A stretch of 64,000 nucleotides of DNA. It comes from Rhodococcus spongiicola. Lineage in GTDB: Bacteria > Actinomycetota > Actinomycetes > Mycobacteriales > Mycobacteriaceae. The notes under the pieces are model-generated. The model saw only the letters and a program-made list of their open reading frames with translations, was not told where the DNA came from and made no database searches. The stretch spans positions 496,001-560,000 of the forward strand of contig NZ_RKLN01000001.1 of assembly GCF_004011835.1 (NCBI RefSeq), written 5' to 3'. Both the position numbers and the translations under genes were made by a program. Positions 56,685-64,000 of this stretch are shown piece by piece. How positions within the stretch are numbered: the stretch's first letter is position 1; every line of letters begins with the position of its first letter.

Positions 56685-58136
56685 TCAGGTGAGCGCTATG
56701 TACTTGGTGTCGAGATACTCTGCGATACCCTCGCTACCGCCCTCCCGGCCGAAGCCGGACGACTTGACGCCACCGAAGGGCGCCGCGGTGTCGGAGATGA
56801 CACCACGGTTGACGCCGACCATCCCGGTCTCGAGGGCGTCGCAGACCCGTAGTGCACGGTCGAGGTCGCGGGTGTAGATGTACGCGGTGAGCCCGAACTC
56901 GGTGTCGTTCGCGGCGGCAATCGCCTCCTCCTCGGTGTCGAACCCGGTGATCGCCGCGACAGGACCGAACACCTCCTCACGCAGTATCCGTGCCCACGCG
57001 GGCACGTCGGCCAGCACGGTCGCGGGATAGAACCACCCCGGGCCGGCGGGGGCGGTCCCGCCGAGCAGGACCTTCGCACCGGCCTGTACCGCATCGTCGA
57101 CCAGGTCGGTGACGGTGGCGAGTTGGTCGGCATTGACCAGAGGCCCGAGTGTCGTCTCGGGGTCGATTCCGGGCCCCAGCTTCGACGCCGCCATCCGTTC
57201 GGTGAGCTTCGTGGTGAACTCTTCGAGAACGGCGTTTGCGACGTGGAAACGGTTTGCCGCGGTACACGCCTCTCCCCCGTTGCGGAGCTTTGCGAGCATG
57301 GCCCCCTCGACGGCCGCATCGACGTCGGCGTCGTCGAACACGACGAACGGTGCATTGCCGCCGAGTTCCATCGAGGTGCGAAGCAGGCCTTTGGCGGACT
57401 TCTCCACCAGTTGCCGCCCGACGGCCGTGGATCCGGTGAACGTGAGCTTGCGCAGCCTCGGGTCCTCGAGCAAGGGCTCGGTGAACGCGCCCGCGCGCGA
57501 CGTCGGCAGCACCGAGAGCACGCCCTGCGGCAGCCCCGCCTCGACGAACAGTTCGGCGAGCGCGAGCATCGTCAGCGGCGTCTCCGCCGCGGGCTTGACG
57601 ATCATCGTGCAACCGGCGGCGAGCGCCGGTCCTATCTTCCGGGTGCCCATCGCGAGTGGGAAGTTCCACGGGGTGATCGCCAGGCAAGGGCCGACGGGCT
57701 GCTTGCTCACGAGAATGCGCCCGTTGCCTGCCGGGGCCGACTGGTACCGACCCGACATCCGGACGGCTTCCTCGGCGAACCAGCGGAAGAACTCGGCACC
57801 GTACTTCACCTCGGCTCGGCTCTCGGGCAGGGCCTTGCCCATCTCGAGCGTCATCAGTTGCGCGAACGTCTCGGCGCGGGCGGTGATCTTCTCGAACACT
57901 GCGCGGAGCAGTTCGGCGCGGTCGCGGGGCGGGACCCGGGCCCAGCTCGGCTGCGCGGCAGCGGCCGCGTCGAGTGCCCTGACCGCGTCGGCGGGGCCGG
58001 CGTCGGCGACCTCGGTCAGGACCTGTCCGGTTGCCGGGTCGTGAACGGGGTACGCGGCACCGTTCTCGGCATCGACCGGGGTTCCTCCGATCCAGAGTTT
58101 GGTGGGGACGGCGCGAATCAGTTGGGCTGGGTCCAT
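56685..58136 (-). CDS. gabD: NAD(P)-dependent succinate-semialdehyde dehydrogenase
   Basis: A 483-residue aldehyde dehydrogenase. Cofactor motif ITPWNFPLAMGTRKIGPALAAG, FTGSTAVGRQL, the general base in MELGGNAPFVV and nucleophile C291 in GGEACTAANRF. Sequence pattern (PVNADQLATV, GMVGVNRGVISDTAAPFGGVKSSGFGREGG) fits the GabD1/SSADH subgroup, giving succinate from succinic semialdehyde. ATG 58136 has GGGGAAT directly upstream. Divergent from pgi. No GABA transaminase is nearby. Confidence 0.93.
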   Translation of the reverse strand: MDPAQLIRAVPTKLWIGGTPVDAENGAAYPVHDPATGQVLTEVADAGPADAVRALDAAAAAQPSWARVPPRDRAELLRAVFEKITARAETFAQLMTLEMGKALPESRAEVKYGAEFFRWFAEEAVRMSGRYQSAPAGNGRILVSKQPVGPCLAITPWNFPLAMGTRKIGPALAAGCTMIVKPAAETPLTMLALAELFVEAGLPQGVLSVLPTSRAGAFTEPLLEDPRLRKLTFTGSTAVGRQLVEKSAKGLLRTSMELGGNAPFVVFDDADVDAAVEGAMLAKLRNGGEACTAANRFHVANAVLEEFTTKLTERMAASKLGPGIDPETTLGPLVNADQLATVTDLVDDAVQAGAKVLLGGTAPAGPGWFYPATVLADVPAWARILREEVFGPVAAITGFDTEEEAIAAANDTEFGLTAYIYTRDLDRALRVCDALETGMVGVNRGVISDTAAPFGGVKSSGFGREGGSEGIAEYLDTKYIALT

Positions 58137-58201
58137 ATTCCCCATCATGCGCCAGCTTCCTGCCGGGTGAGAGTTGCCGAGAATGTCGGGTGTCGTGGCG
58201 A

Positions 58202-58207
58202 TAAGCT
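58202..58207 (+). promoter_or_regulatory. Putative -10 of pgi
   Basis: TAAGCT, 8 nt before the pgi ATG. Confidence 0.45.
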
Positions 58208-58215
58208 GATCTTCC

Positions 58216-59865
58216 ATGAGCACAGACATCGCCGGTACCGCGGCCTGGACGACCCTGGATGCGCATCATCGAGTGATCCAATCTGCCCATCTGCGAGACT
58301 TGTTCGCTCAGGATCCTCAGCGCGGAACCGAGATGACCGTGTCGGCGGGCGACCTGTACATCGACTACAGCAAGCACCGCGTAACCCGCGAAACCGTTGC
58401 TCTTCTAGTCGATCTGGCGCGTACTGCACGGGTCGAGCAGAGACGCGACGAGATGTTCGCCGGTGCCCACATCAACACGTCCGAGGACCGCGCGGTGTTG
58501 CATACCGCGCTTCGACTCCCCGCCGACGCCGAGTTGACGGTCGACGGCCAGGACGTCGTCAGCGACGTGCATGCGGTGCTCAGGCGCATGGGCGAGTTCA
58601 CCGATCGTCTGCGGTCCGGCGAGTGGCGCGGTGCGACCGGCGAGCGAATCCGCACGGTCGTCAACATCGGGATCGGGGGCTCCGATCTCGGGCCGGCCAT
58701 GGTGTGCGGCGCACTGCGCCACTACGCCGACGCCGGGATCTCGGCCCGGTTCGTCTCGAATGTCGACCCGGCGGACCTGGTGGGAACGCTCGCGGACCTC
58801 GATCCGGCCACGACATTGTTCGTCGTGGCATCGAAGACCTTTTCGACGCTCGAGACGCTGACGAACGCGTCGGCGGCCCGGCGATGGCTCGTCGACGAAC
58901 TCGGCGAGGAAGCCGTGCCGAAGCACTTCGTCGCGGTTTCCACACATGCGGATCGGGTCGCCGAGTTCGGCATCGACACCGCCAACATGTTCGGCTTCTG
59001 GGACTGGGTCGGCGGGCGCTACTCGGTGGACTCGGCGATCGGCCTGTCGGTGATGGCGGTGATCGGCAAGGAACGGTTCGCGGAGTTCCTGGGCGGCTTC
59101 CACGCGATCGACGAGCACTTCCGTACCGCGCCGCTCGAGCAGAACGCGCCGGTGCTCCTCGGCATGATAGGGCTCTGGTATTCAAGTTTCTTCGACGCCG
59201 AATCCCGTGCGGTGCTCCCCTATTCGAACGATTTGGCGCGGTTCGCGGCGTACCTGCAACAGCTGACGATGGAGTCCAACGGCAAGTCGGTGCGCGCGGA
59301 CGGTACCCCGGTCACCACCAAGACCGGCGAAATCTTCTGGGGTGAGCCCGGCACCAACGGCCAGCATGCGTTCTACCAACTGCTCCATCAGGGCACCCGC
59401 CTGGTGCCGGCGGACTTCATCGGCTTCGCCGAACCGACCGACGACCTGGCGACGTCCGATGGCACCGGCAGCATGCACGACATACTGATGAGCAACCTGT
59501 TCGCCCAGACCAAGGTGCTCGCGTTCGGGAAGACCGCCGGGGAGATCGCAGCGGAGGGCACTGCTGCGGAGCTGGTGCCACACAAGGTAATGCCGGGCAA
59601 CCGTCCATCGACGACAATCCTGGCACCGCAGCTCACACCGTCGACGATCGGCCAACTCATCGCGCTCTACGAGCACCAGGTGTTCGTGGCCGGCACGGTC
59701 TGGGGCATCGACTCGTTCGACCAATGGGGTGTGGAACTCGGCAAGGCTCAGGCACTCGAACTCGGTCCGGTGCTGACGTCGACGCAGGCGCCTCGTCGGC
59801 AGTACGACTCGTCGACCGATGCCCTGGTGCGGTGGTACCGCGCGCAGCGCGGCCGGGTCGTCTGA
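58216..59865 (+). CDS. pgi: Glucose-6-phosphate isomerase
   Basis: A 549-residue enzyme interconverting glucose-6-P and fructose-6-P. Motifs: [51 protein letters not shown] (the PGI signature), [12 protein letters not shown] and [20 protein letters not shown]. Full length. Matches Rv0946c, two genes from the chorismate mutase. Confidence 0.98.
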   Translation: MSTDIAGTAAWTTLDAHHRVIQSAHLRDLFAQDPQRGTEMTVSAGDLYIDYSKHRVTRETVALLVDLARTARVEQRRDEMFAGAHINTSEDRAVLHTALRLPADAELTVDGQDVVSDVHAVLRRMGEFTDRLRSGEWRGATGERIRTVVNIGIGGSDLGPAMVCGALRHYADAGISARFVSNVDPADLVGTLADLDPATTLFVVASKTFSTLETLTNASAARRWLVDELGEEAVPKHFVAVSTHADRVAEFGIDTANMFGFWDWVGGRYSVDSAIGLSVMAVIGKERFAEFLGGFHAIDEHFRTAPLEQNAPVLLGMIGLWYSSFFDAESRAVLPYSNDLARFAAYLQQLTMESNGKSVRADGTPVTTKTGEIFWGEPGTNGQHAFYQLLHQGTRLVPADFIGFAEPTDDLATSDGTGSMHDILMSNLFAQTKVLAFGKTAGEIAAEGTAAELVPHKVMPGNRPSTTILAPQLTPSTIGQLIALYEHQVFVAGTVWGIDSFDQWGVELGKAQALELGPVLTSTQAPRRQYDSSTDALVRWYRAQRGRVV

Positions 59866-59874
59866 ACCGCACAG

Positions 59875-60675
59875 CTACGCCGCGTACGGGCGGCTCCAAC
59901 CATCGGTCATGTAGACCCGCCCCGCGCGATCAACCAGGCGGGCGGCGAGGTCTTGCTCCTCGAGCCAGGTCACGGCACCTACACCGCGTTGGATCGCCGC
60001 GGCTGCCGCTCCGTAGGCCCACAGCGCGTCGTCGTCGATCACGGATACCTGCTCCCATTCCCCTCCGACCGGATTGTCGCGCCCGTAGCTGTCATCTGCG
60101 TGGACCGTGGCCATTGCGGTCCCCGCGTGCAACTCCACCGCTCCGTCCCCGGGGACGGGAATCTGCCAGCCGCCGGCCGGGGGGTGTCCGGCCGTGGCGA
60201 CGACGGATCCGATCCGAACCATGACGCCGCACTCGAGGTCACTTGCAACCAGTGCAGCCGCCCGGTCCGCGGTGTCGGCCTTGGCGGTGTCGGCGATGTC
60301 GAAGAACACGCCCCACGGCGCGAGGACGGTTGCGTTATCGACCTGCACGTCGGCGAACGTGGGTTCGGGATGAATGGGAGGGATGCCCGAAGGCGAATCC
60401 TCGACCGCGAGTGGGCTCACGGCGCCATCGGTCATCCGGGCGACCCACAGGGCAGACCGCAACAACCGGGCCAACCGCGTGCTTACCTGTACAGGTGATC
60501 CTTGAGCCAGGTTGACCGCGTGGATCTCGGCGTCACCGCGTTGCAGACTGCACGCGGACTCCGCCTCGGCGAGCACCGTCACCACAAGATCCTCCGCAGG
60601 TCCCAGGGCAGCACCCTCAGTCACCTGGACTTCGATCTCCTCGTTCCAGGCGCTCCACCGGGTGACGACCATCAT
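59875..60675 (-). CDS. ApbE-like protein (divergent FMN-transferase fold)
   Basis: A 266-residue protein related to FAD:protein FMN transferases: ESACSLQRGDAEIHAVNLAQGSPVQVSTRLARLLRSALWVARMTDGAVSPLAV follows the ApbE pattern up to the TDGAFDP position, here TDGAVSP. Lacking the usual FDP aspartate and a lipobox, it may be inactive or have another substrate. GGAG lies about 8 nt before ATG 60675. Convergent with pgi (9 nt apart) and directly downstream of a tetR gene. Confidence 0.72.
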   Translation of the reverse strand: MMVVTRWSAWNEEIEVQVTEGAALGPAEDLVVTVLAEAESACSLQRGDAEIHAVNLAQGSPVQVSTRLARLLRSALWVARMTDGAVSPLAVEDSPSGIPPIHPEPTFADVQVDNATVLAPWGVFFDIADTAKADTADRAAALVASDLECGVMVRIGSVVATAGHPPAGGWQIPVPGDGAVELHAGTAMATVHADDSYGRDNPVGGEWEQVSVIDDDALWAYGAAAAAIQRGVGAVTWLEEQDLAARLVDRAGRVYMTDGWSRPYAA

Positions 60676-60741
60676 GACCGTGCTCCGTCCCTCTCGGAAC
60701 TGTGCTGCACCCAGTATGCGCTTACGTCGCAAATGTCATGG

Positions 60742-61344
60742 TCAGGTCTTTTTGCCCCCGACCGCGGTGAGGGCGAACCGCACCAGGTCGTCGATCACGC
60801 CCGGATCGTCCCGGCCGGACGCGAGCGGGCCGGCCAGCACCTCAGCGGTGGCGCCGACCAACGACGCTGCGACGAGCGGCGCGTTCTGCGGCTCGAGTTC
60901 GCCATCCGCGATGCCGTCGACGACGGCAGCCTCGAAGGCGTCGGCGAATGTTCGCCGGAAGGTCAGCCGTTCGGTGTCGACGGCGGCGTCGACTGGTTCG
61001 GCCAGCAACGTGTACGCGAGTTTCGGATTCCGCATCGCACGTCTGCCGAACGTCTCGATGACCGCGGTGATCCGCTGGGCTGCTGACTGTCCGGGGCCCG
61101 CCGCGGCGTTCACCGCCGCCACCTCCCGACCGACGATCTCCCGGAATACCGCGACGACCAGATCCGACTTGCCGGAGAAGTGTGAGTACACGCTGCCCGT
61201 CGCCACCCCAGCGTGGGTGGCAACGGCGGCGATCGTCAGCCCCTGATAGCCCGACTCGGACAGTAGGGCGACCGCAGCCTGGAAGATCGCTTCCCGCTGT
61301 GCCGCGAGTCGCGCCTCGACGGCGGGCGTTCGACGATAGGCCAT
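60742..61344 (-). CDS. TetR-family regulator
   Basis: A 200-residue repressor: helix-turn-helix REAIFQAAVALLSESGYQGLTIAAVATHAGVATGSVYSHFSGKSDLVVAVFREIVGR in order, then a ligand domain. Divergent from the enoyl-CoA hydratase with 78 bp between starts, which suggests control of it, and upstream of the ApbE-like gene on the same strand. ATG 61344 is favoured over a Cys-rich upstream extension. Confidence 0.94.
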   Translation of the reverse strand: MAYRRTPAVEARLAAQREAIFQAAVALLSESGYQGLTIAAVATHAGVATGSVYSHFSGKSDLVVAVFREIVGREVAAVNAAAGPGQSAAQRITAVIETFGRRAMRNPKLAYTLLAEPVDAAVDTERLTFRRTFADAFEAAVVDGIADGELEPQNAPLVAASLVGATAEVLAGPLASGRDDPGVIDDLVRFALTAVGGKKT

Positions 61345-61409
61345 GCAATTAGTGAACCAGCACGAGCAGCGAACTTGCGATTCCACCTAGCCCGGCCCGC
61401 TAGCGCGGG

Positions 61410-61415
61410 TAGCGT
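61410..61415 (+). promoter_or_regulatory. Putative -10 of leaderless enoyl-CoA hydratase gene
   Basis: TAGCGT, 7 nt before ATG 61423. Confidence 0.5.
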
Positions 61416-61422
61416 CGAGAGC

Positions 61423-62187
61423 ATGCCGGTGCGCAGCGAACGGTCTGGGCCGGTGACGACGATCGTGTTGTCACGGCCCGAGGCGCGCAACGCGGTCGAC
61501 GGCCCCACCGCCGCGGCGCTGGCCGACGCTTTCCGCGCATTCGACGCCGACCCCGGCGCGGCCGTTGCGGTCCTGTGGGGCGAGGGTGGCACGTTCTGTG
61601 CGGGTGCCGACCTCAAAGCACTCGGCACGGAACGCTCCAACAATGTCACCCCGGACGGGGAGGGCCCGATGGGTCCCACCCGGATGCGATTGTCCAAGCC
61701 TGTAATCGCCGCCGTCTCCGGCCACGCGGTCGCCGGTGGACTCGAACTCGCGCTGTGGGCAGATCTGCGAATCGCGGAGTCCGACAGTGTGTTCGGGGTG
61801 TTCTGTCGACGGTGGGGCGTTCCGCTGATCGACGGTGGGACCGTCCGACTACCGCGGATCGTCGGGGCCGGACGGGCAATGGACCTGATCTTGACCGGAC
61901 GCGCGGTGGGCGCTGACGAAGCCCTCGCGATCGGCCTGGTGAATCGTGTGGTTCCGGCCGGAGAGGCCCGAAATGCCTCCGAGGAGTTGGCCGCCGAACT
62001 TGCCCGCTTCCCGCAGACGTGCCTGCGGGAGGACCGGATGTCTCTCCTCGAACAGGAGGGCATGTGCGAGGACGAGGCCCTGGCGTCGGAGTTCCGGCAC
62101 GGAATGGTTGCGGCCGCGGTCGACGCGCTCACCGGTGCGGCCCGGTTCACGGCCGGCCAGGGACGACACGGACGATTCGATCGGTGA
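61423..62187 (+). CDS. Enoyl-CoA hydratase/isomerase-family protein
   Basis: A 254-residue crotonase: LSRPEARNAVDGPTAAALADAF, oxyanion segment GTFCAGADLKALG, VIAAVSGHAVAGGLELALWADLRIA and GVPLIDGGTVRLPRIVGAGRAMDLILTGR. The second catalytic acid position is D in PLIDGG where hydratases have E, so it may be a decarboxylase, isomerase or thioesterase instead. Probably controlled by the divergent TetR. Confidence 0.92.
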   Translation: MPVRSERSGPVTTIVLSRPEARNAVDGPTAAALADAFRAFDADPGAAVAVLWGEGGTFCAGADLKALGTERSNNVTPDGEGPMGPTRMRLSKPVIAAVSGHAVAGGLELALWADLRIAESDSVFGVFCRRWGVPLIDGGTVRLPRIVGAGRAMDLILTGRAVGADEALAIGLVNRVVPAGEARNASEELAAELARFPQTCLREDRMSLLEQEGMCEDEALASEFRHGMVAAAVDALTGAARFTAGQGRHGRFDR

Positions 62188-62193
62188 GACCGA

Positions 62194-62199
62194 TAGCTT
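62194..62199 (+). promoter_or_regulatory. Putative -10 of condensation-fold gene
   Basis: TAGCTT, 8 nt before the ATG at 62208, in the 20-bp gap after the hydratase gene. Confidence 0.4.
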
Positions 62200-62207
62200 C
62201 CAACCGC

Positions 62208-63506
62208 ATGGACCGATTGACCACGGTCGACGAGATCTTCCTGCGCAGGCATCACGGCTATGGGGTCCCGATCGTGATGCAGGGCATTTGGCGCACCGCG
62301 GGCGTCGTGGACCCAGCAGTCCTCGGGTCGGTGCATGAGGAACTTGCTCTGGGCCCCCTGGGTCGCCGCGTCGTGCGTCCCAGGATGCCGGGTGCCCGGC
62401 TCCGATGGGAGGCGAGCACCACCGCCTACCCCCTGCGCTACGAGACCGACCCCGTCGACGACGTGGTGCGGTGGGCCGATGACCAATCCAATGCCAACGT
62501 CGATCCGGAGGTCGGCCCAGCGTGGGCACTGTCCGCCGCGCCGGTGGTGGGCGGTGGGACCGTGATCTCGCTGGTGTGCTCGCACGTCGTCGCCGACGCT
62601 CGTGGTCTGGTGTCGGCAGTCGAGACCGCGCTCAGCGGCCGCCCCCCGACCCCCGCGCCGCCGCGGACTTCGGACGTCGCGGACGCGGTACGCACCGTGG
62701 GCACTGTCCTGATCGGGGGCGCCAAGGCGTCCTCGAGGCTCGCTTTCAGCGCGAAACGGCGCCGCGAACTACGCGAGCACACCGACGCCAACCCGAGGCC
62801 GCAACCGGGCCGCACCCACGTCGTGACCGGGACGTGCACCACGATCCTCGATGTCGACGCGGCCGCGTGGGATGCGGCCGCGACCGCCGAGGATGGCACC
62901 GCGAACGGGTTGTTCATCGCCGTCGTCACCGGGATCGCGGGCGTGGCCGGTGTCCCGATGCCGCTTCACATCAGCGTGCCGGTCGATACTCGCAACGTCG
63001 ATGCTGCTGGCAGAGGCGCAGTGGACAACAGCGCTGCGGACAATGCGGTGGTCATGACGGAAGTGGTTGCGAAACCAGAGGATTCCCTCGCCGACATCCG
63101 TCGGCGGAACCGGGACGCGTTCGAACGCCCGCCGATGGGCGCTCCGCCCGGATTCCCGGAAGAGACCTTGCAGATCCTGACCGATCGGGTCGCCCACCGC
63201 TTGACCTCCGGAGCCGGGGAGCGTGACGCGCTCTGCTCGAACATCGGCCGTCTGCCGGACACGCTCACGTCCCTGGGGCCGTACCGGACCACCGGCGTCG
63301 CCACCCGCGCGATGCACCCGGGACTGACTGCGGACCGGACCCCAACAACGACGACCCGGCTGTCGGCCTACCTCTGCTCCTACGGCGACACGTACACGTT
63401 GTCGCTGGTCGGGATGGATCAGCAGTACTTCGACGATCCCGAGCGGTTGCGCGATCTCGCGATCGTGGAACTGCGGAAGTGGGGGCTGTCGGCGCGGCCG
63501 TGGTGA
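62208..63506 (+). CDS. Condensation-fold (HxxxD) acyltransferase-like protein
   Basis: A 432-residue soluble protein of the CoA-dependent acyltransferase/condensation fold. The motif CSHVVADARGLV carries the HxxxD catalytic pair near residue 128 and MPLHISVPVDTRN a structural strand. A GTCTTILDVDAAAWDAAA segment starts the second half-domain. Substrate unknown; relatives esterify lipids in mycobacteria (Pap/WES-like). It overlaps no gene and follows the enoyl-CoA hydratase by 20 bp. Confidence 0.75.
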   Translation: MDRLTTVDEIFLRRHHGYGVPIVMQGIWRTAGVVDPAVLGSVHEELALGPLGRRVVRPRMPGARLRWEASTTAYPLRYETDPVDDVVRWADDQSNANVDPEVGPAWALSAAPVVGGGTVISLVCSHVVADARGLVSAVETALSGRPPTPAPPRTSDVADAVRTVGTVLIGGAKASSRLAFSAKRRRELREHTDANPRPQPGRTHVVTGTCTTILDVDAAAWDAAATAEDGTANGLFIAVVTGIAGVAGVPMPLHISVPVDTRNVDAAGRGAVDNSAADNAVVMTEVVAKPEDSLADIRRRNRDAFERPPMGAPPGFPEETLQILTDRVAHRLTSGAGERDALCSNIGRLPDTLTSLGPYRTTGVATRAMHPGLTADRTPTTTTRLSAYLCSYGDTYTLSLVGMDQQYFDDPERLRDLAIVELRKWGLSARPW

Positions 63507-63525
63507 CATCCACCAGGGGAAACGG

Positions 63526-63596
63526 TGGCACCACATCTGGCTCCCATTGGCACCACCTGGTCGACACTGAGCCAGTTTGGTGCCATACTGGTGCCA
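63526..63596 (+). promoter_or_regulatory. Operator array of four TGGYRCCA sites with promoter
   Basis: TGGCACCA at 63526 and 63548, and its complement TGGTGCCA at 63578 and 63589. Centre spacings are 22, 30 and 11 bp. TCGACA (63561-63566) and CATACT (63584-63589) form a -35/-10 with 17-bp spacing; the start would be near the ATG at 63596. The last site covers the -10 and first base of the ATG, as expected for a repressor. Confidence 0.7.
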
Positions 63597-64000
63597 TGGA
63601 CCTTTCGCCGTATGTAGCGGCTATCAGACGAGATCTCGCCATCGCGGCCGAAGCGGGCGGCGACGATGCGCGAGCACTCGCGGAACGGCTCACCGCCCCG
63701 TTGGAGCCCGCGCTACGACTGGCTTTGCTGGGCGTGCTGTCCGACGCCGCTGCCGAGATCAGTCGCGAGTTGGCTCCCAGATCAGTCGATCTGCTTCTAA
63801 GAGAGCACGAGCCGACGTTCTTCGTCTCCCCCCCGGCCCCCGAGTCGGCGTCCGATTCACCTCGGGGGGCGGACCTTCCGCCCGCCCCCACGTCGCTGGT
63901 TGACGACGGGCCGATGACACGCATCAATCTTCGTCTCCCACAACCGCTCAAGGATCGCGTCGAGGAAGCAGCTGAGGCAGCGGGAGTGTCCGTCAACTCC
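63596..64000 (+). CDS. Ribbon-helix-helix-like protein, 3' end beyond window
   Basis: An ORF open to the window end (135 residues seen). The first part is helical (MDLSPYVAAIRRDLAIAAEA, then ALAERLTAPLEPALRLALLG) and a Pro/Ser/Asp-rich linker follows. Near residue 105 MTRINLRLPQPLKDRVEEAAEAAGVSVNS begins, the signature of HicB/CopG ribbon-helix-helix DNA-binding proteins. In actinobacteria such a gene often precedes DUF4097 genes. The operator array just upstream suggests autoregulation. The gene partner is outside the window. Confidence 0.8.
   Translation, partial: MDLSPYVAAIRRDLAIAAEAGGDDARALAERLTAPLEPALRLALLGVLSDAAAEISRELAPRSVDLLLREHEPTFFVSPPAPESASDSPRGADLPPAPTSLVDDGPMTRINLRLPQPLKDRVEEAAEAAGVSVNS

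Overview
The window is GC-rich actinobacterial chromosome. Gene content points to Mycobacteriales, most likely Rhodococcus or a close relative: an MspA-type porin, MprAB-PepD, PerM, an EspR-like regulator, RpfB, a SepX/GlpR-Glp division module and Mrf. Gene order largely follows the Mycobacterium tuberculosis stretch from Rv0946c (pgi) to Rv1010 (ksgA), in reverse. Most of it is therefore conserved core chromosome, and the novelty lies in insertions, duplications and control sites. Genus is inferred from gene content only.

Layout. 1-6.9 kb: 3' end of a Cu(I) P-type ATPase, two tandem LppU-like lipoproteins, rsmA, two tandem rpfB genes, tatD. 6.9-18 kb: metG, a DUF2786 protein, pabB, a 1351-residue HTH-STAND-WD40 protein whose end overlaps pabB, rsmI, and a protein O-mannosyltransferase. 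18-24 kb: small metabolic and regulatory genes (DoxX, GntR, SDRs, ArsC, arginine deiminase, SoxR, an unlisted 51-residue ORF, EspR-like protein) and tRNA-Ala(CGC). 24-31 kb: galU-glp-rimJ-sepX, interrupted by an mspA-like porin, then 5-FTHF cyclo-ligase, FmdB and a SAF protein. 31-36 kb: mprA-mprB-pepD-moaB2 plus a small conserved ORF. 35.8-38.7 kb: a divergent zinc-starvation ribosome island (rpmF, rpmE2, mrf / rpmB, rpmG, rpsN, rpsR) around two Zur-like boxes. 38.8-49.8 kb: AEC transporter, VWA/AAA pair, hydrolase, purH-purN, perM, DUF5336 protein, YigZ. 49.9-60 kb: sucCD, M23 peptidase behind a perfect CRP/GlxR palindrome, uvrD1, chorismate mutase, aldehyde dehydrogenase, pgi. 60-64 kb: ApbE-like protein, TetR, enoyl-CoA hydratase, a condensation-fold protein, and a gene cut by the window end that encodes a ribbon-helix-helix-like segment and sits behind four copies of an 8-bp operator.

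A repeated architectural theme is leaderless initiation. At least a dozen genes have a TANNNT hexamer 6-8 nt before an ATG/GTG, and two divergent gene pairs (tatD/metG, rsmI/pmt) appear to use overlapping back-to-back -10 hexamers. No phage, IS element, CRISPR array or origin was seen. Starts were reassigned where a Shine-Dalgarno or a -10 hexamer favoured a codon internal to the longest ORF.
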